DNA of 64,000 nt from Paraescarpia echinospica (Eukaryota > Annelida > Polychaeta > Sabellida > Siboglinidae), in NCBI GenBank assembly GCA_020002185.1, contig CM034532.1:26584911-26648910 (forward strand), read 5' to 3'. A model generated the notes under the pieces. It searched no databases. It saw nothing but the letters and a program-made list of their open reading frames with translations, and had not been told where the DNA came from. This document shows, piece by piece, positions 45,557-59,084 of this stretch. Every line of letters begins with the position of its first letter. The stretch's first letter is position 1. The position numbers were made by a program, and so were the translations under genes.

Positions 45557-46218
45557 TATGAACACCAACTATTCATCAACTTAACCAATATGAACAACAA
45601 AGATTCATATACACACCGAACCGATAGATCCATATACACAGAACCGATATGAACACCAAAGATTCATATACACTGAACCGATATGAATACCAAAGATACA
45701 TATATACTGAACCAATACGAATACCAAAGATTCATACACACCGAAAAACAAATAAAACTGAGGACTTAACAAGTGAACCGATATGCACACCAAATATTAA
45801 TATACACTGAACCAATATGAATACCAAAGATTTTCATATACACTGAACCGATAGGAATACCAAAGATTCATATATACTGACCAATATCAATACCAAAGAT
45901 TCAAATACACTGAACCAATATAAATACCAAAGATTCATATACACTGAATCGATATGAATACCAAAGATTAATATACACTGAACCAATATAAATACCAAAG
46001 ATTCATATACACTGAATCGATATGAATACCAAAGATTCATATATACTGACCAATTTGAATACCAAAGAGTCATATACACCGAAAAAAAATAAAACCAAGG
46101 ACTTAACAAGTGAACCGATATAAACACCAAAGATTAATATACATTGAACCGATATGAATACCAAAGATTCATATATACTGACCAATATGAATACCAAAGA
46201 TTCATATACATCGAAAAA
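45557..46218. repeat. 34-bp minisatellite, left array, copy 2
   Basis: Same unit as copy 1, with small unit-level changes. Confidence 0.9.
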
Positions 46219-48336
46219 AAATGGGCCAATTGGCCCTGAAGTCCTTTGGACTAATACGTCTATATGTGACCCCGGCTGACCAAATGAGTGATAAGTCGGA
46301 AAAATGGTAACATTGTTTTCTTACATCCTTGTAAAGGTTTGGTAGGGTGCTTTACACGGTTTCAAAAAATATGACTGCTACAAAAATTGGCAAAGTTATG
46401 GAGCATTGAACATGGTAGGGATCAAATGGTTTGCATGGAAATATTACATGCACAACATTCAAATGTGGCACACAGTATGTAATATGTATGTTATGTTGCA
46501 ATGATACACTGGAAGTATAAATGTGCTGCTACAAAGACTTATCAAGTTATGCCAGATTATGTCTTCATGTGTAAAACTAAGAGGACAGATTATCTGAGAG
46601 CAAAAGGTAGACTCACTGTTTGACACAGTTTAAAACCTACAGGCAACTGTCCAGTTTAACAGGGGTCTAGTGGCTTAATGGTGTCTGTTGACACAAGCTA
46701 CTGCCAGTGACCAATTACAGATTAGTCACAGCTTCCATCAAACAATAGCAGGCAGAGAATCTTAGCTCCACAGCTGGGTGTAATACACAACCAGATCCAC
46801 CACTGATTCATGCTCAAGTAGATTAGCTCAATGCACCAACTAAGACAATACACAACACTGTGAGTGACAGTGTCCAAAGTGAGGCCTAAGCAGTGTCCTC
46901 ATTGCTGAATAGATCAATTAAACCTGCCAAGTGGGTGACATTCTGCACAAGTGTTCATTAATCCTTAGTGATTGTTCAGAACACCAGACTGACCACATAC
47001 CTAAACAAAGCGAATGTAATAGGTGAAGAACAGGCAGTGTTCAGATAGGGGTATTGGTTGAATTGTATTTGTCTCGACTCAAAAGGCTTTATTGTGTCTT
47101 CACCGATTATAAGAAAGCATTTGATTTAGTAGACCGGTCCTCGCTGTGGTCTAAGATAATTTCATGCGGCATTAATGGTATTGTGTTGAAAGTTGTATAC
47201 AACATGTACAAAAATGCAAAATCATGTATAAATGAAGGCCAGGCTGTGTCAACCTTCTTCTCATGTGTAGAGGTATGGCAAGGAGAAAACTTGTGTCCTT
47301 TGTTATTTACTATTTACCTGAATAATTTTGAACACTGTTAGTCACAATTATAACGGACTTGACATGGCAGCTGGTCAAATGTTCATATATAGTGTATAGC
47401 GGAACTATGTCAACTCTTCTAATGGTTGACATTTGGTTGTTTCAGGTGTCAACTATATTGTGAATCTGTAATTATTAGTCTATATTGATACAATTGATTT
47501 ACACAGTACCATGTCTACACAAGGCATGGCAAGCGTAAACAGAACAGTAGAATGCATTTGATAGTTGTCCAGAATATTAATTTTTTATGTTTGTCACCTA
47601 CAGGTGACAGAATATTAATTTTCTATGTTTGTCACCTACAGGTTTCTACAGAAAATACATCTTTAACCAGTAGACACCACAGTCACACCATTTTATAATA
47701 ATTAAATGAACATCAAAATAAACACAACTTGCAATTGTAGAAAATCAATAGTTTTGAAGATACAGTTTAAAAGTGTTCGGCAACTGTTCAGTCTAACAGG
47801 AGTCAAATGTGTCTACTCTGCCTGGGTGATGTGACCAATTAAAGATTAGTCAAGGTCTCGATGGCCTAGGCTGTAGAGATTAGTCACAGCTTTTGACTTT
47901 GTGGCACATTACACAACATCTACTGTTGGGGATGGTCTCAAGGGCCCTTCTCAAAACCACATCACTAGATAATGTAAACATTTTGTATTTTGGGGGCCCC
48001 TTAGAATGATTCAATCAAATACAGATTTCTTGTATATAGTGGCAGCTACCTAAGATACATCTATGCAAAATTAGAAGAAAAAAGTTGCTGAACAGTTTTT
48101 TGAAAAAATAGGACAAATGTTACATTTTTACCAGTTTTGGGGTCCTTGGAGGCCCTAGGGAGTCCTTAAAATGATTCAATCAAATACAGATTTATCATAC
48201 ATAGTGGCAGTGCCCCAAGATATGTCTATGCAAAATTAGAGAAAAAGTTGCTGAACGGTTTTTGAGATACGGCAGCTAACGGCGGACGCAAAGTGATGGC
48301 AATAGTCCCTTGGACCTTCGGCCAAAGGACTAAAAA
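46219..48336. mobile_element. 2.1 kb segment with hairpin ends, copy 2
   Basis: Left hairpin agtcctttggact near 46241-46253; right hairpin agtcccttgg ... ccaaaggact near 48305-48332. Includes the 39-bp tandem duplication and the 164-bp direct repeat seen in copy 1. Confidence 0.4.
47066..47341 (+). pseudogene. Non-LTR RT fragment, copy 2 (frame intact)
   Basis: Open across the whole fragment: DYKKAFDLVDRSSLW, NMYKNAKSCINEGQ, GENLCPLLFTIYLNNFEHC-stop. The TAA of copy 1 is TCA here. Still only about 92 residues and without the YADD block. Confidence 0.8.
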
Positions 48337-48705
48337 GACCAAGGACTTAACAAGTGAACCAATATGAATACCAAAGATTAATATACAGTGAACAAATATG
48401 AATACCAAAGATTCATATACACTGAACCGATATGAATACCAAAGATACATATAAACTGAACCAATACGAATACCAAAGATTCATACACACCGAAAAACAA
48501 ATAAAACTGAGGACTTAACAAGTGAACCCATATGCACACCAAAGATTAATATACACTGAACCAATATTTTCATATACACTGAACCGATAGGAATACCAAA
48601 GATGCATATATACTGACCAATATGAATACCAAAGATTCATATATACCGAAAAAAATAAAAAACCAAGGACGTAACAAGTGAACCGATATGAACACCAAAG
48701 ATTGT
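48337..48705. repeat. 34-bp minisatellite, right array, copy 2
   Basis: One 34-bp unit more than copy 1 near 48395-48430, direct evidence of array length change between the copies. Confidence 0.9.
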
Positions 48706-48711
48706 TTGTAC

Positions 48712-48940
48712 AATCATCGAGATCATCATGATGATTACAGTTATGAAAATTGGGATCAGTGCATCTAACACCCAGTGGAACATTCAGTTTGCTCAATTCA
48801 ACGTTCCATTGTATGCCTTGCTTAATTTCATTAGTATTGACACTACCATTAACGCATTCCGGTACAATAGCACTATCTATGCTGAACGATATCGGGTGGT
48901 GATCAGAATAAATAATGTACATATGATATGGTCTAGCCAT
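48712..48940 (-). pseudogene. LINE endonuclease C-terminal fragment, copy 2
   Basis: YSDHHPISFSIDSAIVPE as in copy 1, again running out into the minisatellite. Confidence 0.55.
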
Positions 48941-48988
48941 GATGTAGTTCCCCAGGCAGAACTAACGTATGTATATGTGTCTAATTAA

Positions 48989-49593
48989 ATTTAGTTAATT
49001 AAAAAAGTTTGATGTTTTATTTGCTAAATTATGCTTTTGCAAAATCGGCCATGTTGATTTACTGGGAATTGGTATTTAATGATGGACGATCTCAGTCCGT
49101 GGGCCAAGTCGTCTTGCATTCGTATGAAACATAATTTCAATGCTAATTTGATTTGTTTATTTAATAAGTGCTTAATTAAGAAAAAACGTAAATGAGATGT
49201 CACTGGCACTTTTTACAGACTCTCCAATGCGAGATCTGATGCATACGTACGTACCGAGAAACTTCTCATGCGTACGTACGACATCTCACTGCCCCAACGT
49301 GCAGTGCCGGTATGTAACGGAGTACATTTACTTAAGTACAGTACTTAAGTCGGTTTTTTAATGTACTTGTAACGAAGTACTTTTTAAGATTACTTTTACT
49401 TGTAACGAAGTACATTTTTACTTCCATATTACGGTAACGGTGGTGGGGGTATGTGTCCAGTTGGGGTCTTGGCATAAGCTGCTAGCTAGCTACTAATTTT
49501 TTACATAAGTACTTTATTGGGAGGATTCGTTTACATAAGTAGTGTTTTGGGAGCTACTTTTACTTAGTTACTTTATTCGAGTACTTGTTCCAG
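48989..49593. other. Non-coding with inverted repeat and ACTTAAGTAC-rich repeat, copy 2
   Basis: Counterpart of 18875-19479, nearly unchanged. Confidence 0.5.
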
Positions 49594-52500
49594 TTTGACA
49601 CAAGCACACTACGTTCAAATGCCACTGCAACAGCAATTCTTCAAATGCTCGATCAAGAGAAATTGACAACCCAGGTACCCCTTAGCGTCCAGGCTGATGG
49701 GAACTGTCTATTCCGAGCGCTATCCCGCGGGTTGTTCGGTTGCGAAGATCACCACGAACACGTACGTCTCCTCACTGCCATAGAACTGCTAGAGCACAGG
49801 ATATGTTACGACACACAGGATCCGCACTACCACGACCACGTATGTGATAATCTCATTCACCACGACCCGTACCACCAACTACTCCGTTCCGTTACAACAC
49901 CAGGCAGCTACTCAGAACTGATGGTGATGTATGCTGCTAGTGCAGCTCTAAATGTTTCCATACTGTCCACCCGCCAACAACGTTCCATTCGATATCCCTG
50001 AACAGGACGATCCGCGGCCGCGGAGTAGCGACTACAGCCTCGCATGAATGTACACTGATGTGGACGACGGCGAGCCGATTGCAGCGACAAGAGGATTTCG
50101 TACCAAATCATTTCGTTGTGCTGCACACGACCGACAACCCCCCCACAACGGACAACCATCTGAACAATTGTTCCTTTAACGTCTCGACGAACTTCAGCCA
50201 GCCAGAGGAGATGGATGAAAGGTAAAGATAAATCATTTTGTTCACACCTTGTAATCCCTAACCACGTACCCAGCTCCTAAGGCAGAACAGCTGTTGTTGC
50301 TCGAGCGGTTAGAATATCGGCATGATTACATTGTTTCAGAAATATGTCCATTTATTTATTTAGATCGATCGTCGATGAACTCCCGGCTGACCCTATTGCC
50401 GTTGTGGAGTCGGCGCCAGACTTCACGATCCTGGAGGAAGTGACGCAGCGAGGGAAAAGGATGCTCGTCTGGAACGGCTACTCGTACACCGTCAAGGTAA
50501 ATTCACGAACAATAGAACAAATCATTCTGATAGCAGGTGTCCGTTGAAGAAGGATGAATAAAATTTATGCATTAAAGATTCTCACAGAATTGTAAACTCT
50601 TTATTATTTTAATATGAATATATATATATATACATACATACATACATTATTTGGTATTCCAGCGACAGAAAGGGGATTCTACTATGTGGCGATGCACAGT
50701 ACGTAACAAGAAAACAAACTGCCAAGCTACTGTGCATCAAACCGGTGACAAGTTCATCATTGGGCCTAAAAACCACGCGCACGGCCCTGAAGCCGGAGTG
50801 GCTACATCGTTGACAGTCAAAGCAAAGGTAAATATAATAATAATTACATTAAATAATCATAATAATAATAATAGTAAGAATGGACATACAGCATTATTTA
50901 ATGATGATATACAGTAGTCCCTCTCTTCAGTACACGTGTACCCCGTAACAACGAGCTTGTCTTCCTTGCTGTAATCGTTGTGTTTGTCCAAACTACTTTG
51001 ATTACGCTCTGTAAACTTTACGCAGAGTGAATATAGAAGATGGTATTGTTAAGTGTGTGCTTTTATCAATCAATCAATCAATCACGTTTGCCGCCGGCGA
51101 GGCCACGATTGCTTCCCCGTTCGCGCCTCCGGCCCCAGTCAGGGCTTCGGCTTGGCGTCGTCTTTTCATCTTGTAAATTGCAATTAAGAATCACAAATAC
51201 GATGTATAAAAGGTTCATCTCAAATGTTTTCAATGTAGCCCAATATTAAGCCTAAACCGAGGTGAAATAGTACACAAGCATCATCAAATTATGCCAAACG
51301 GCAAATGTTACCAGTGCCTGGAAAAGGTGAACTGGTTGCCAGCGTATGAAACGGTGGAATGCATTATCGAGTGACGCACAATTTGTGCAGTAATGAATAT
51401 ATAATATCGTCCTTAATCGTATATTGCTGTTTGCTTGTCATAGATCAAAGCTGAAGCAAGGTGCGTAATCTTCCAGTCCGCAACGGCGATTGTTGAGAGT
51501 GTTCTGCTGCGCGACTTGGATGTTCAACATCCATGCGAGGCCTTGCCCGGGATTATAAGTCTCGCACGCATCGCCAACCGCGTCCGGGCCAAGCTAAGAC
51601 CACAAGAACCGCGAGATGTAGACTTCCAGGTATGAACTGCGTGACGTTACTTTGTGAAATTTATCGGTATAATCAAATTTAACACAAATATTTTGTTTTG
51701 TAGGTAGGGCTTCTGATATTTCGGTTGTAATTGTCATCATTAAAATGCAATGTTCATATTGTATAATTTCAGCTGGGTGAAGATTTCCTGCCCGAAGGAT
51801 TCATCAAAGCCGACATTCGTGTGGACGATCAGCGTCATCTGTTATTTGCGACAGACAGACAGCTCGATCTACTGGCACACGCAAGGAGGTGGTATCTTGA
51901 TGGAACGTTCAAGGTCGTCAAGACACCCTTTGTTCAGCTGTTTTCGATACACGCTTTCCTACAAGAAGATGACGCGATGAAACAAGTGCCACTCGCGTTC
52001 ATCTTCATGTCTCGACGCAAGACAAGAGACTACAAAGAGGTAAATTGAATTTATATGTGATCTACAAAATTAGTTTTGTTAGAGTCTTACTGGCATAGTA
52101 TTTTATGTGCTACAATATGTATGTTAGTGTTATCTTAACATAGCAATGTTAATGGATAATTCATAATTTTAACGGACTTTTATATTTTTTTATTACATTT
52201 ATTTTATTATTATATTAATATATATGTTTAAATATGTCATTTTGTATGATGCGTTGATGTTAATCGTAGTTGTCATCATTTAAAGGTGTTTCGTGTCACA
52301 AGCCGATTGCTGCCGCGACCTGCATCCGTGCGCGAATTTGTGGCGGACTTCGAAAAAGGTACTTAATCACTTTTTATAGAATGATGATCGTATATGAAAA
52401 TGTTACTTGTATGCTTTGCTAAAATTGTTAGTCTTCAGTTTGCACACATACATGGTGAGAGTTGCGCACATATTTGCATGGGTAGGATGTTCCATAATTG

Positions 52501-53704
52501 TTGTGTAGTCAGTAACAATATTTTATATTTAATGCGAAATTCTACCGGCAGCCATTGACATTATTTGAGTGTTGTGAGTTTATGCCGATACAGTAAACTG
52601 TAGTAGTAAGTACTAGTTATTTTCCTATCACGTGTGATTAACTAATTGTAAGAGTTCCGTATGTTTGCAGGAATGTGGAAGGGTCTCCGCGCCGTATTCA
52701 ATGAGCCTATCATAAAGGGGTGTTGTTTCCACTGGACCCAGGCGGTGTGGCGCAAGGTGCAGGACTTGGGGCTGCGCCAGGCTTACCTGACAGACGAAGG
52801 AACGTACAAGTACACCAAGAAGGTAGGCATACTTAATACCCTGTACTTTGTTAGATTGGATATATGTCTATGTAACATTGTTGTGTGTATCCAAACATTT
52901 GGTAAGTATTGCTAGCACGACTGACAACCAGGACTGGGGTAGTAATATGTAGTAGTAACGATTTACGAAGTTATGAAAGTTTATATAGCAGGGGACACTG
53001 GAACAGTGTGATAGCTACATGGCTTCAATAGTTCTTTGAAGTTTGTCCTCTTGCCAACTACCCTTTTCACACATGCCTGTGGGTTTAGTGGCAGCCTGCA
53101 CATTACTAGGACTACACAACAGAGGTGTGAAAAACATCCTGATGTACCTGTATGTGCGCCAATAATTAACTGTCCACCAAGTAGCTAGCTTTACTAAATA
53201 TAAGTTGTTTGTCCTATAAATAAATTTCTGGTGTGTGTTTTCCAGGTACTAGCACTTCCTTTCTTGCCGGCCGAACACATCCCGGCAGCGTTCCATGCGC
53301 TGATGCCACAGGCGACGACATTCGTGCTCATCGACCTCATGGACTACGTCGAAAACACGTGGATCAACAGTCGTGTTTGGAATACCGACTCCTGGTCGGT
53401 ATACCAGCAAAGTATACGCACGAATAACGACGTAGAAGGTTGGCACCACCGCATCAACCAACGCGTCCGCGGTACAGCCCCGCCATTCTACAGGTTGGTG
53501 CCACTGCTGTTTGCAGAAGCGCAACTGATCCCGATTTTGTCTCGATTCGTTTCGGAGAAGAAACTCGTGCGGCGCCAGCGGAAATGTTACAGGCAGCTAC
53601 AAGGGAAATTGTTTCGTCTGTGGGCTAGATACGCAGCTGGCGAAATCTCGACTTCGAAATTGCTTAAGTCTTGTGGCAATGTGTATGCTCCGAGCCGTCT
53701 GTAA
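49594..53704 (+). pseudogene. OTU protease-FLYWCH-MULE transposase gene, copy 2 (OTU exon broken)
   Basis: Exons 49594-50221, 50364-50496, 50663-50827, 51444-51629, 51773-52039, 52286-52358, 52671-52822 and 53246-53704. From exon 2 onward every splice site, phase and motif is intact: FLYWCH ligands (exon 3 is 165 nt, in phase), WYLDGTFK, VADFEKG, CCFHWTQAVWR and NNDVEGWHH. The OTU exon keeps DGNC but has lost 8 bases near 49967 (catactgt, one of two copies) and 5 bases near 49996, so the NHFVVL block is read in the wrong frame until the seven-C run at 50138-50144 restores it. The losses and the extra C sum to minus 12. From here the OTU end reads through PEEMDER into exon 2, which shows the two domains belong to one transcript. 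The last exon ends ...CGNVYAPSRL-stop. The transposase half could still be expressed from an internal start. Confidence 0.8.
51065..51084. repeat. (ATCA)n microsatellite, short allele
   Basis: About five units against about 21 in copy 1. Just downstream, copy 2 carries extra bases (ttcgcgcctccggcccca). Confidence 0.9.
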
Positions 53705-53770
53705 ATGAGGACTGTAGCCGCCTGTGTGCTAAGATATTACCATTGTGTGTGGAAGTGGTGGTGGAATCCT

Positions 53771-53776
53771 ATTAAA
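53771..53776 (+). promoter_or_regulatory. Poly(A) signal ATTAAA for the MULE gene, copy 2
   Basis: Same position relative to the stop as in copy 1. Confidence 0.45.
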
Positions 53777-54002
53777 GTTGTGTTAAGACGTTACCATGCT
53801 TTGTCTCTCACACACCGATCATAGACCATTCGCCGGTGTCTTAGTTCGCTGTGCTTAAAACAAACAACAACCAGTGACAACCAGTTTCGTTTTAAAAAGA
53901 AGCATGGCACTGACATGTTGCCTTGTGCATACAACTGGCGACATTGTCTAGATATATCATTGTCATCTAGCATACTATTTGAAATATGACAAATATTTTA
54001 CA

Positions 54003-54470
54003 GATTCTACCTCTCACAGTTTGTCGTTACCAAGATAAAACTTGGAAATTTAACATTCTTACAACTCTTGTTTCTAATTATTATGACCATACTCTTTTGG
54101 GCATTGTACCTTATGTCATGAGATAATCCATATTGATCACAGACGATGAGAATGGTCTGTAATCCCCTGCTGGACGGACCAAATACTACACGATCATCAG
54201 CATACATAATATTATTTACACAATTATATCCTACACAACTTACTACATTGCAACCATTATGTACAGTGGATAAACCATCCACGTAAACACTGAACAAATA
54301 GGGGGATAAAATACATCCTGTCTAACTCCATTACTTACATAAATACTGTCTGACACATGACTACCCCATCTTACACACATTTGTTGGTTCGCGTACTTCA
54401 TCTGTTAATTGAAAAGCCGGATTCCAAAATGCGCTAAGTCCATTTTCCAAAGATATTAGATAATGACGGA
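54003..54470 (-). pseudogene. Non-LTR RT fragment with YADD block, copy 2
   Basis: Counterpart of 23905-24360. Here the catalytic block is MYADDRVVFGPSSRG, closer to the consensus than the YAYD of copy 1. It has four extra bases near 54394 (gcgtacttcatc for gcataatc). Confidence 0.75.
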
Positions 54471-55994
54471 CCCCGGCATGGTCTCTAGTTATAGATGCTT
54501 AACGCTACCAAAACAGTTGACCCAAACCGAGCTTAGTCCCTACAGATGAAGTCATCAAAATTTGCCAATTTTCTCAAAACTAGTTCAGTCCAGCGAGGCA
54601 AATTTTTTAAAACGTAATCAGTCCAGCTATGTCATTCGCATAAATGCAAATGGCGGATAATCAGATGACGATAGAGTACAACTCGCCGGTTTCCACTCAG
54701 GTGGAAAAAACATCACTAGAAAAGCAGAAAATATCAGGCAGACGGGAAACATGCAGCAAACATATGACACCGACATATGCTGCGCTGTGAAGCTCACGGA
54801 AAATTTAGTATTACGAAAATTTGGCGTGAACTAATCTGCGATTCTGTGTATGAAAGTATTTACTGGATAATCGGCTAATATAACCATATGATGTTAGCCT
54901 GGACTGTAAAAGAAATATATTAATTACTTAAAAATGCTAAGTCCGTGGACGCAGAAGTAGTCTCAGAACGGGGGACGAGTAGTCTCAGAACGGGGGCCGA
55001 GTTGTCTCAGGATGGGGCCGAGATGTCTCAAGACGACTCGGCCCGGTCCGAGTTGTCTCGGGCCGACTTGTCCGAGGGCCGAGTTGTCCGCCTACCTTAA
55101 ATGCGACTCCTTACACCCGCCAAGACCCATTTCACTGGCCAACCCCATGTTTTTTGTTAGTTTTATTTTATTCTTTTTTAATATTTATTCTCAGCATTAC
55201 AACAGCTGCAGTACGACAACTGCCACTACCAGTACATTAATACAATAACGTTACACTGCTGCCTGCTGCCTAAGTACCACGCTAACCATCTAACATACCT
55301 GAAAGTCACTGACCAAACTATTAGTTTTACACGGGCGTTCGCCACATTCCCTCTGTCTCCCCATTATCGTCGCCCCAATACCCTTCATGGCCAAAAAGAC
55401 GGCACCCCTGCACCCTACGCCAGACACTGTCGCCCCGAAAGTCGAAACCCAGCAAACTGAATCCTGCAATAAGTGCCCTCAAAATCCGAACCCGTTACGA
55501 AACGCAACTACGACGATGCTACAAATCTCTCCAGCATCCTGCACGACGCAAATCCGTTATCCGTTGTATGCCTTGCTCAAAATGGCGTCGTACTGATCGA
55601 CACGAGGTATCCGCTCAACTTTCTTGCTCCAACCACCGCAAATAAAAGCCACTAACAAGACCGTATTAATAGACAAAATCACAACTTGAATGACCATAAA
55701 CCAATAGCAATAAAAAATTCAACAATAAAACACAAAATGAAGTAAATGATTCGTCAAGCGACAACCATGCGCATAACCGTTCGATCAATGTCTCCGTGAA
55801 CGGCGCATTGAGACGAGCCCGTTCATACTACGAGGACTAATTACTGCTATGTAATCTTACGTGTACGAGTAAGTCCGCTCTCTATATTGTCCACTAGGTT
55901 ACCGTTGGCCTACTCCGCTAAGGGACACCACCTTCCTTCTTACACTGCTACTTCACATAGGATATTTATATATCATGTATTCTAACTTACTATT
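54471..55994. other. Non-coding, copy 2, with GC-rich tandem repeat
   Basis: Counterpart of 24361-25875. The GGGGCCGAGTxGTCTCAG tandem repeat is at about 54955-55090, with an additional unit. No gene seen. Confidence 0.4.
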
Positions 55995-56000
55995 CTTACA

Positions 56001-56031
<31 letters not shown>

Positions 56032-56626
56032 CATGTATTCTAACTAACGCACAGTGCGGAGGTCTTACCGCTGGGCTACTGCGCTCCACAAAACATATAT
56101 ATGTATATATATATATATATGTATATATGTATATATATATATATAATGCTTCTATAATTACATATAGCATTTACAAACATTTTTTATAACAAACAGCGTT
56201 GTGTGACATCTGTCAAGTTGGAGTGAGTTATTCAGAATACATAATGTATATATATACATATATATATGCCTCTACCGCTGCCGCCGCTGCCGTCGCTGCC
56301 GCTGCTGCCGCTGCTGCCGCTACTGCCGCCGCTATATATATATACATATATATATACATAATGCTTCTATAATTACATATAGCATTTACAAACATTTTAT
56401 ATTCATATATATATATATATATATTGATTGGAATATTTGTGTGTTATCATTATTATCATTGTATATTATCAGTTCACCATTACGGTGCATTACATATGAT
56501 GATAGGTGCATGTAAAACGTTGTATCCTATATTGTATTCATGTAATAGTGTTGATAATTGGCACGTGTTTGTTGATAATTCTCGCCGCCGCTGCCGTCGC
56601 TGCCGCTGCTGCCGCTACTGCCGCCG

Positions 56627-56661
<35 letters not shown>

Positions 56662-56735
56662 ATGCTTCTATAATTACATATAGCATTTACAAACATTTTA
56701 TATTCATATATATATATATATATATATATATCGAT
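55995..56735. repeat. Composite (TA)n / CTGCCG / palindrome array, copy 2
   Basis: Same three-module layout as copy 1; TA and CTGCCG runs differ in length and interruption (tatatgtatatatgtatata near 56120). Confidence 0.8.
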
Positions 56736-58208
56736 TTGCAATAAAACGTGATTTTGCCGTGTGCCATAATTTCCTGAGCACTAATAGCAATACTGTAGAG
56801 AAGAACACAGAGCTGCAGTTCTCCGTTTCTCTGTGAAGAGACCACAAGTGAAATAGTGATGGTCACCCGTAAGTACGTTCTTTGCCACTTGTTTCTTGCA
56901 TTTTATATGCTTAATTGTGGTCTTATATACGCAAAATAGCCAATATATAATTTGTGTTTACACGAATCATTTGGAGTTTGTTGCCACGTTGATAATTAAT
57001 TATACAGCTCGAGTATAATTCTGCGTTCCAATGGGCTCGTTTTTATCGTAAACACGACTTGGCGAACTACAAGGTTCACGAGCTCCCCCAGTTGTACATT
57101 TTTCTAACTGGGTCAAGTAGGGGTTTGCGAAGTCGTATCACGGCATACACGAGGTGACTGGAACGGAGCATTAGTCTGCACGCATGCACATTGAAGCACG
57201 CTTTTAAATCCATCCACCTGACATGGACTGCCGCTATATTCTCACTCCCTATCTTCCATACAAACAACATATTTAACCATTTTGGCACTGTTACCCATTG
57301 AGCAAGTCAACACAACCGTAATTACCCATCTGTTCTTAAATACCAAATTCAACTTGCGAAAAACAGATATGGTCTACTGTTTCAGTTGTTCCAAGCATTA
57401 TCGCAACAAGTGGTTCCTGACTGGCAAACTGAATACCAGCCACGTTTTAAAACTGTGATTGTCACAACTATAGAACAGAATCGCGTATGTTATACGATGC
57501 CAATGCTATCTACTTGGTGAATATAAATTGACCGTCGATTCAGCGACCCCTTAACCCAGCGCTCGGGGGCTAATACACCCCCGCCCCGGGTCACTACGTC
57601 ACTGGAACCAACAGCGCGCTTAGTCAAGTAATGAATGATTTAAATAATGGTGTACTGTGGCGACTGGCACACAACTTCACCTTGTCACCTTGTGACGCCA
57701 AGTCGGGCCCGACATTTGGCGACTCTCCAGCACAGCCTCCCCCATTCTCGTCTGTCTGGTGTTGCCTGTCCGAGTTGTTCTAGCGTCAAGCTCGTTTATC
57801 TTCGTTTATCGTTAATTTGGTCTATCTACCTGATTCTGGTCGACTGATTTCCATTTTCAACCAGTTATTCCCAGCGTGATTGTTATGTTTTTCAGGTGAA
57901 ATGTTCATGTTCGCATGATATGGCCATAGTAAATTGTTTTTTGATGGCACTCACACTATGAAGCCGTATCAAATGATCAAATTGATCTAACGAACTTTGA
58001 GAACGGTGCCAATATTTGAATTTCATATCACAAGGTTTATCCAAACCTGGCAATGGTGCGATATATTTTACGCTGACTCCATATGGCGTTAAATAATATG
58101 TGTCAATATGTCGTCCCCAGTTTTGCCTATAATTGTGGTTGAGAATTTGATACTGACAAAAAGCAGCATGACAAAACGGGATATAACGTCATGATAAAAG
58201 TAAGTTCT
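56736..58208. other. Non-coding, copy 2
   Basis: Counterpart of 26621-28024 with about 67 additional bases at 56870-56935. Nothing recognised. Confidence 0.3.
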
Positions 58209-58494
58209 ATATTGCGCAGTATCCACTCATTAGGTATGCCCAAAGCTCTTTTTACTACACTCCCTTGTATCTTGATTTCTATAGAAAGTATTCAGCCACG
58301 CTGTAATTAATGCGCGAATACTATTCGTTACAAATATCCACCACTGCCCGAGGCCAGGTACTCCTTTATACAACAAAATTAACTGAAGTGATGCAGAGTG
58401 AACGAACTTGCACAAGGTTTGAAACGGCAATTCAGCATTCAAACCCATGTTCACTCGACTGTGAGCCGAATGCTCTAACCAATGCGCTACTGCG
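58209..58494 (-). mobile_element. tRNA-derived SINE, copy 2
   Basis: Same box A-like and box B-like motifs and the same tail (tgcgcaatatagaactta) as copy 1. Confidence 0.55.
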
Positions 58495-58572
58495 TGGTTA
58501 TGAAGAAGGTGAAGAGGAAGACCCGACAAGTTGGATAAATTATGAAGAGAGAATATACGAAAGAGCATGTAC

Positions 58573-58976
58573 GAACAACGAAGACAATAGAAGATTATCG
58601 TTATAGATGGACACAACTCTCTAATAGTACAAACTACATCAAGTGGTATACCACCAGCAAGGGATCAAGTAAAAGGAGAACTTTGTTGAATTGAAAACCG
58701 CTCGATGTGTCCACACAGAGTCAGTAACTCTAAACTAGCTACATTTGTTTGCTTAGTGTATTGCCAGTTGATAGATCAGTGGCCAATGGTCCAAGATAGC
58801 GAAGTGGTATACAAAGAATGGAGTAGACCTCGACGTCTGGGAGGAGGTAGAGTTAAAATACACCAAAATTAGCGTATTAATATGTAATATTGTCAACGAG
58901 TTTTCCAAGGATGTTTTCTACGACTGTTCCAAGCTATTTAAACGATCCACGGGAACTTGTAGAAATAAAAGCATTA
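58573..58976. other. 404-bp segment present only in copy 2
   Basis: Copy 1 joins catgta directly to tggatac (28391-28402). Copy 2 has 404 bases between the same two words. The segment ends in gcatta, similar to gcatgta at its start, so a deletion in copy 1 through microhomology is as likely as an insertion. No transposon ends or coding region recognised. Confidence 0.7.
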
Positions 58977-59084
58977 TGGATACTTCATGGGGTCGCTTAT
59001 GAATCTCTGAACGTAACGTTCCCTTATGATATGATGATACATACCCACGCTAGCGCAATTGCAGTGAGACAACTTCCACCGCAT

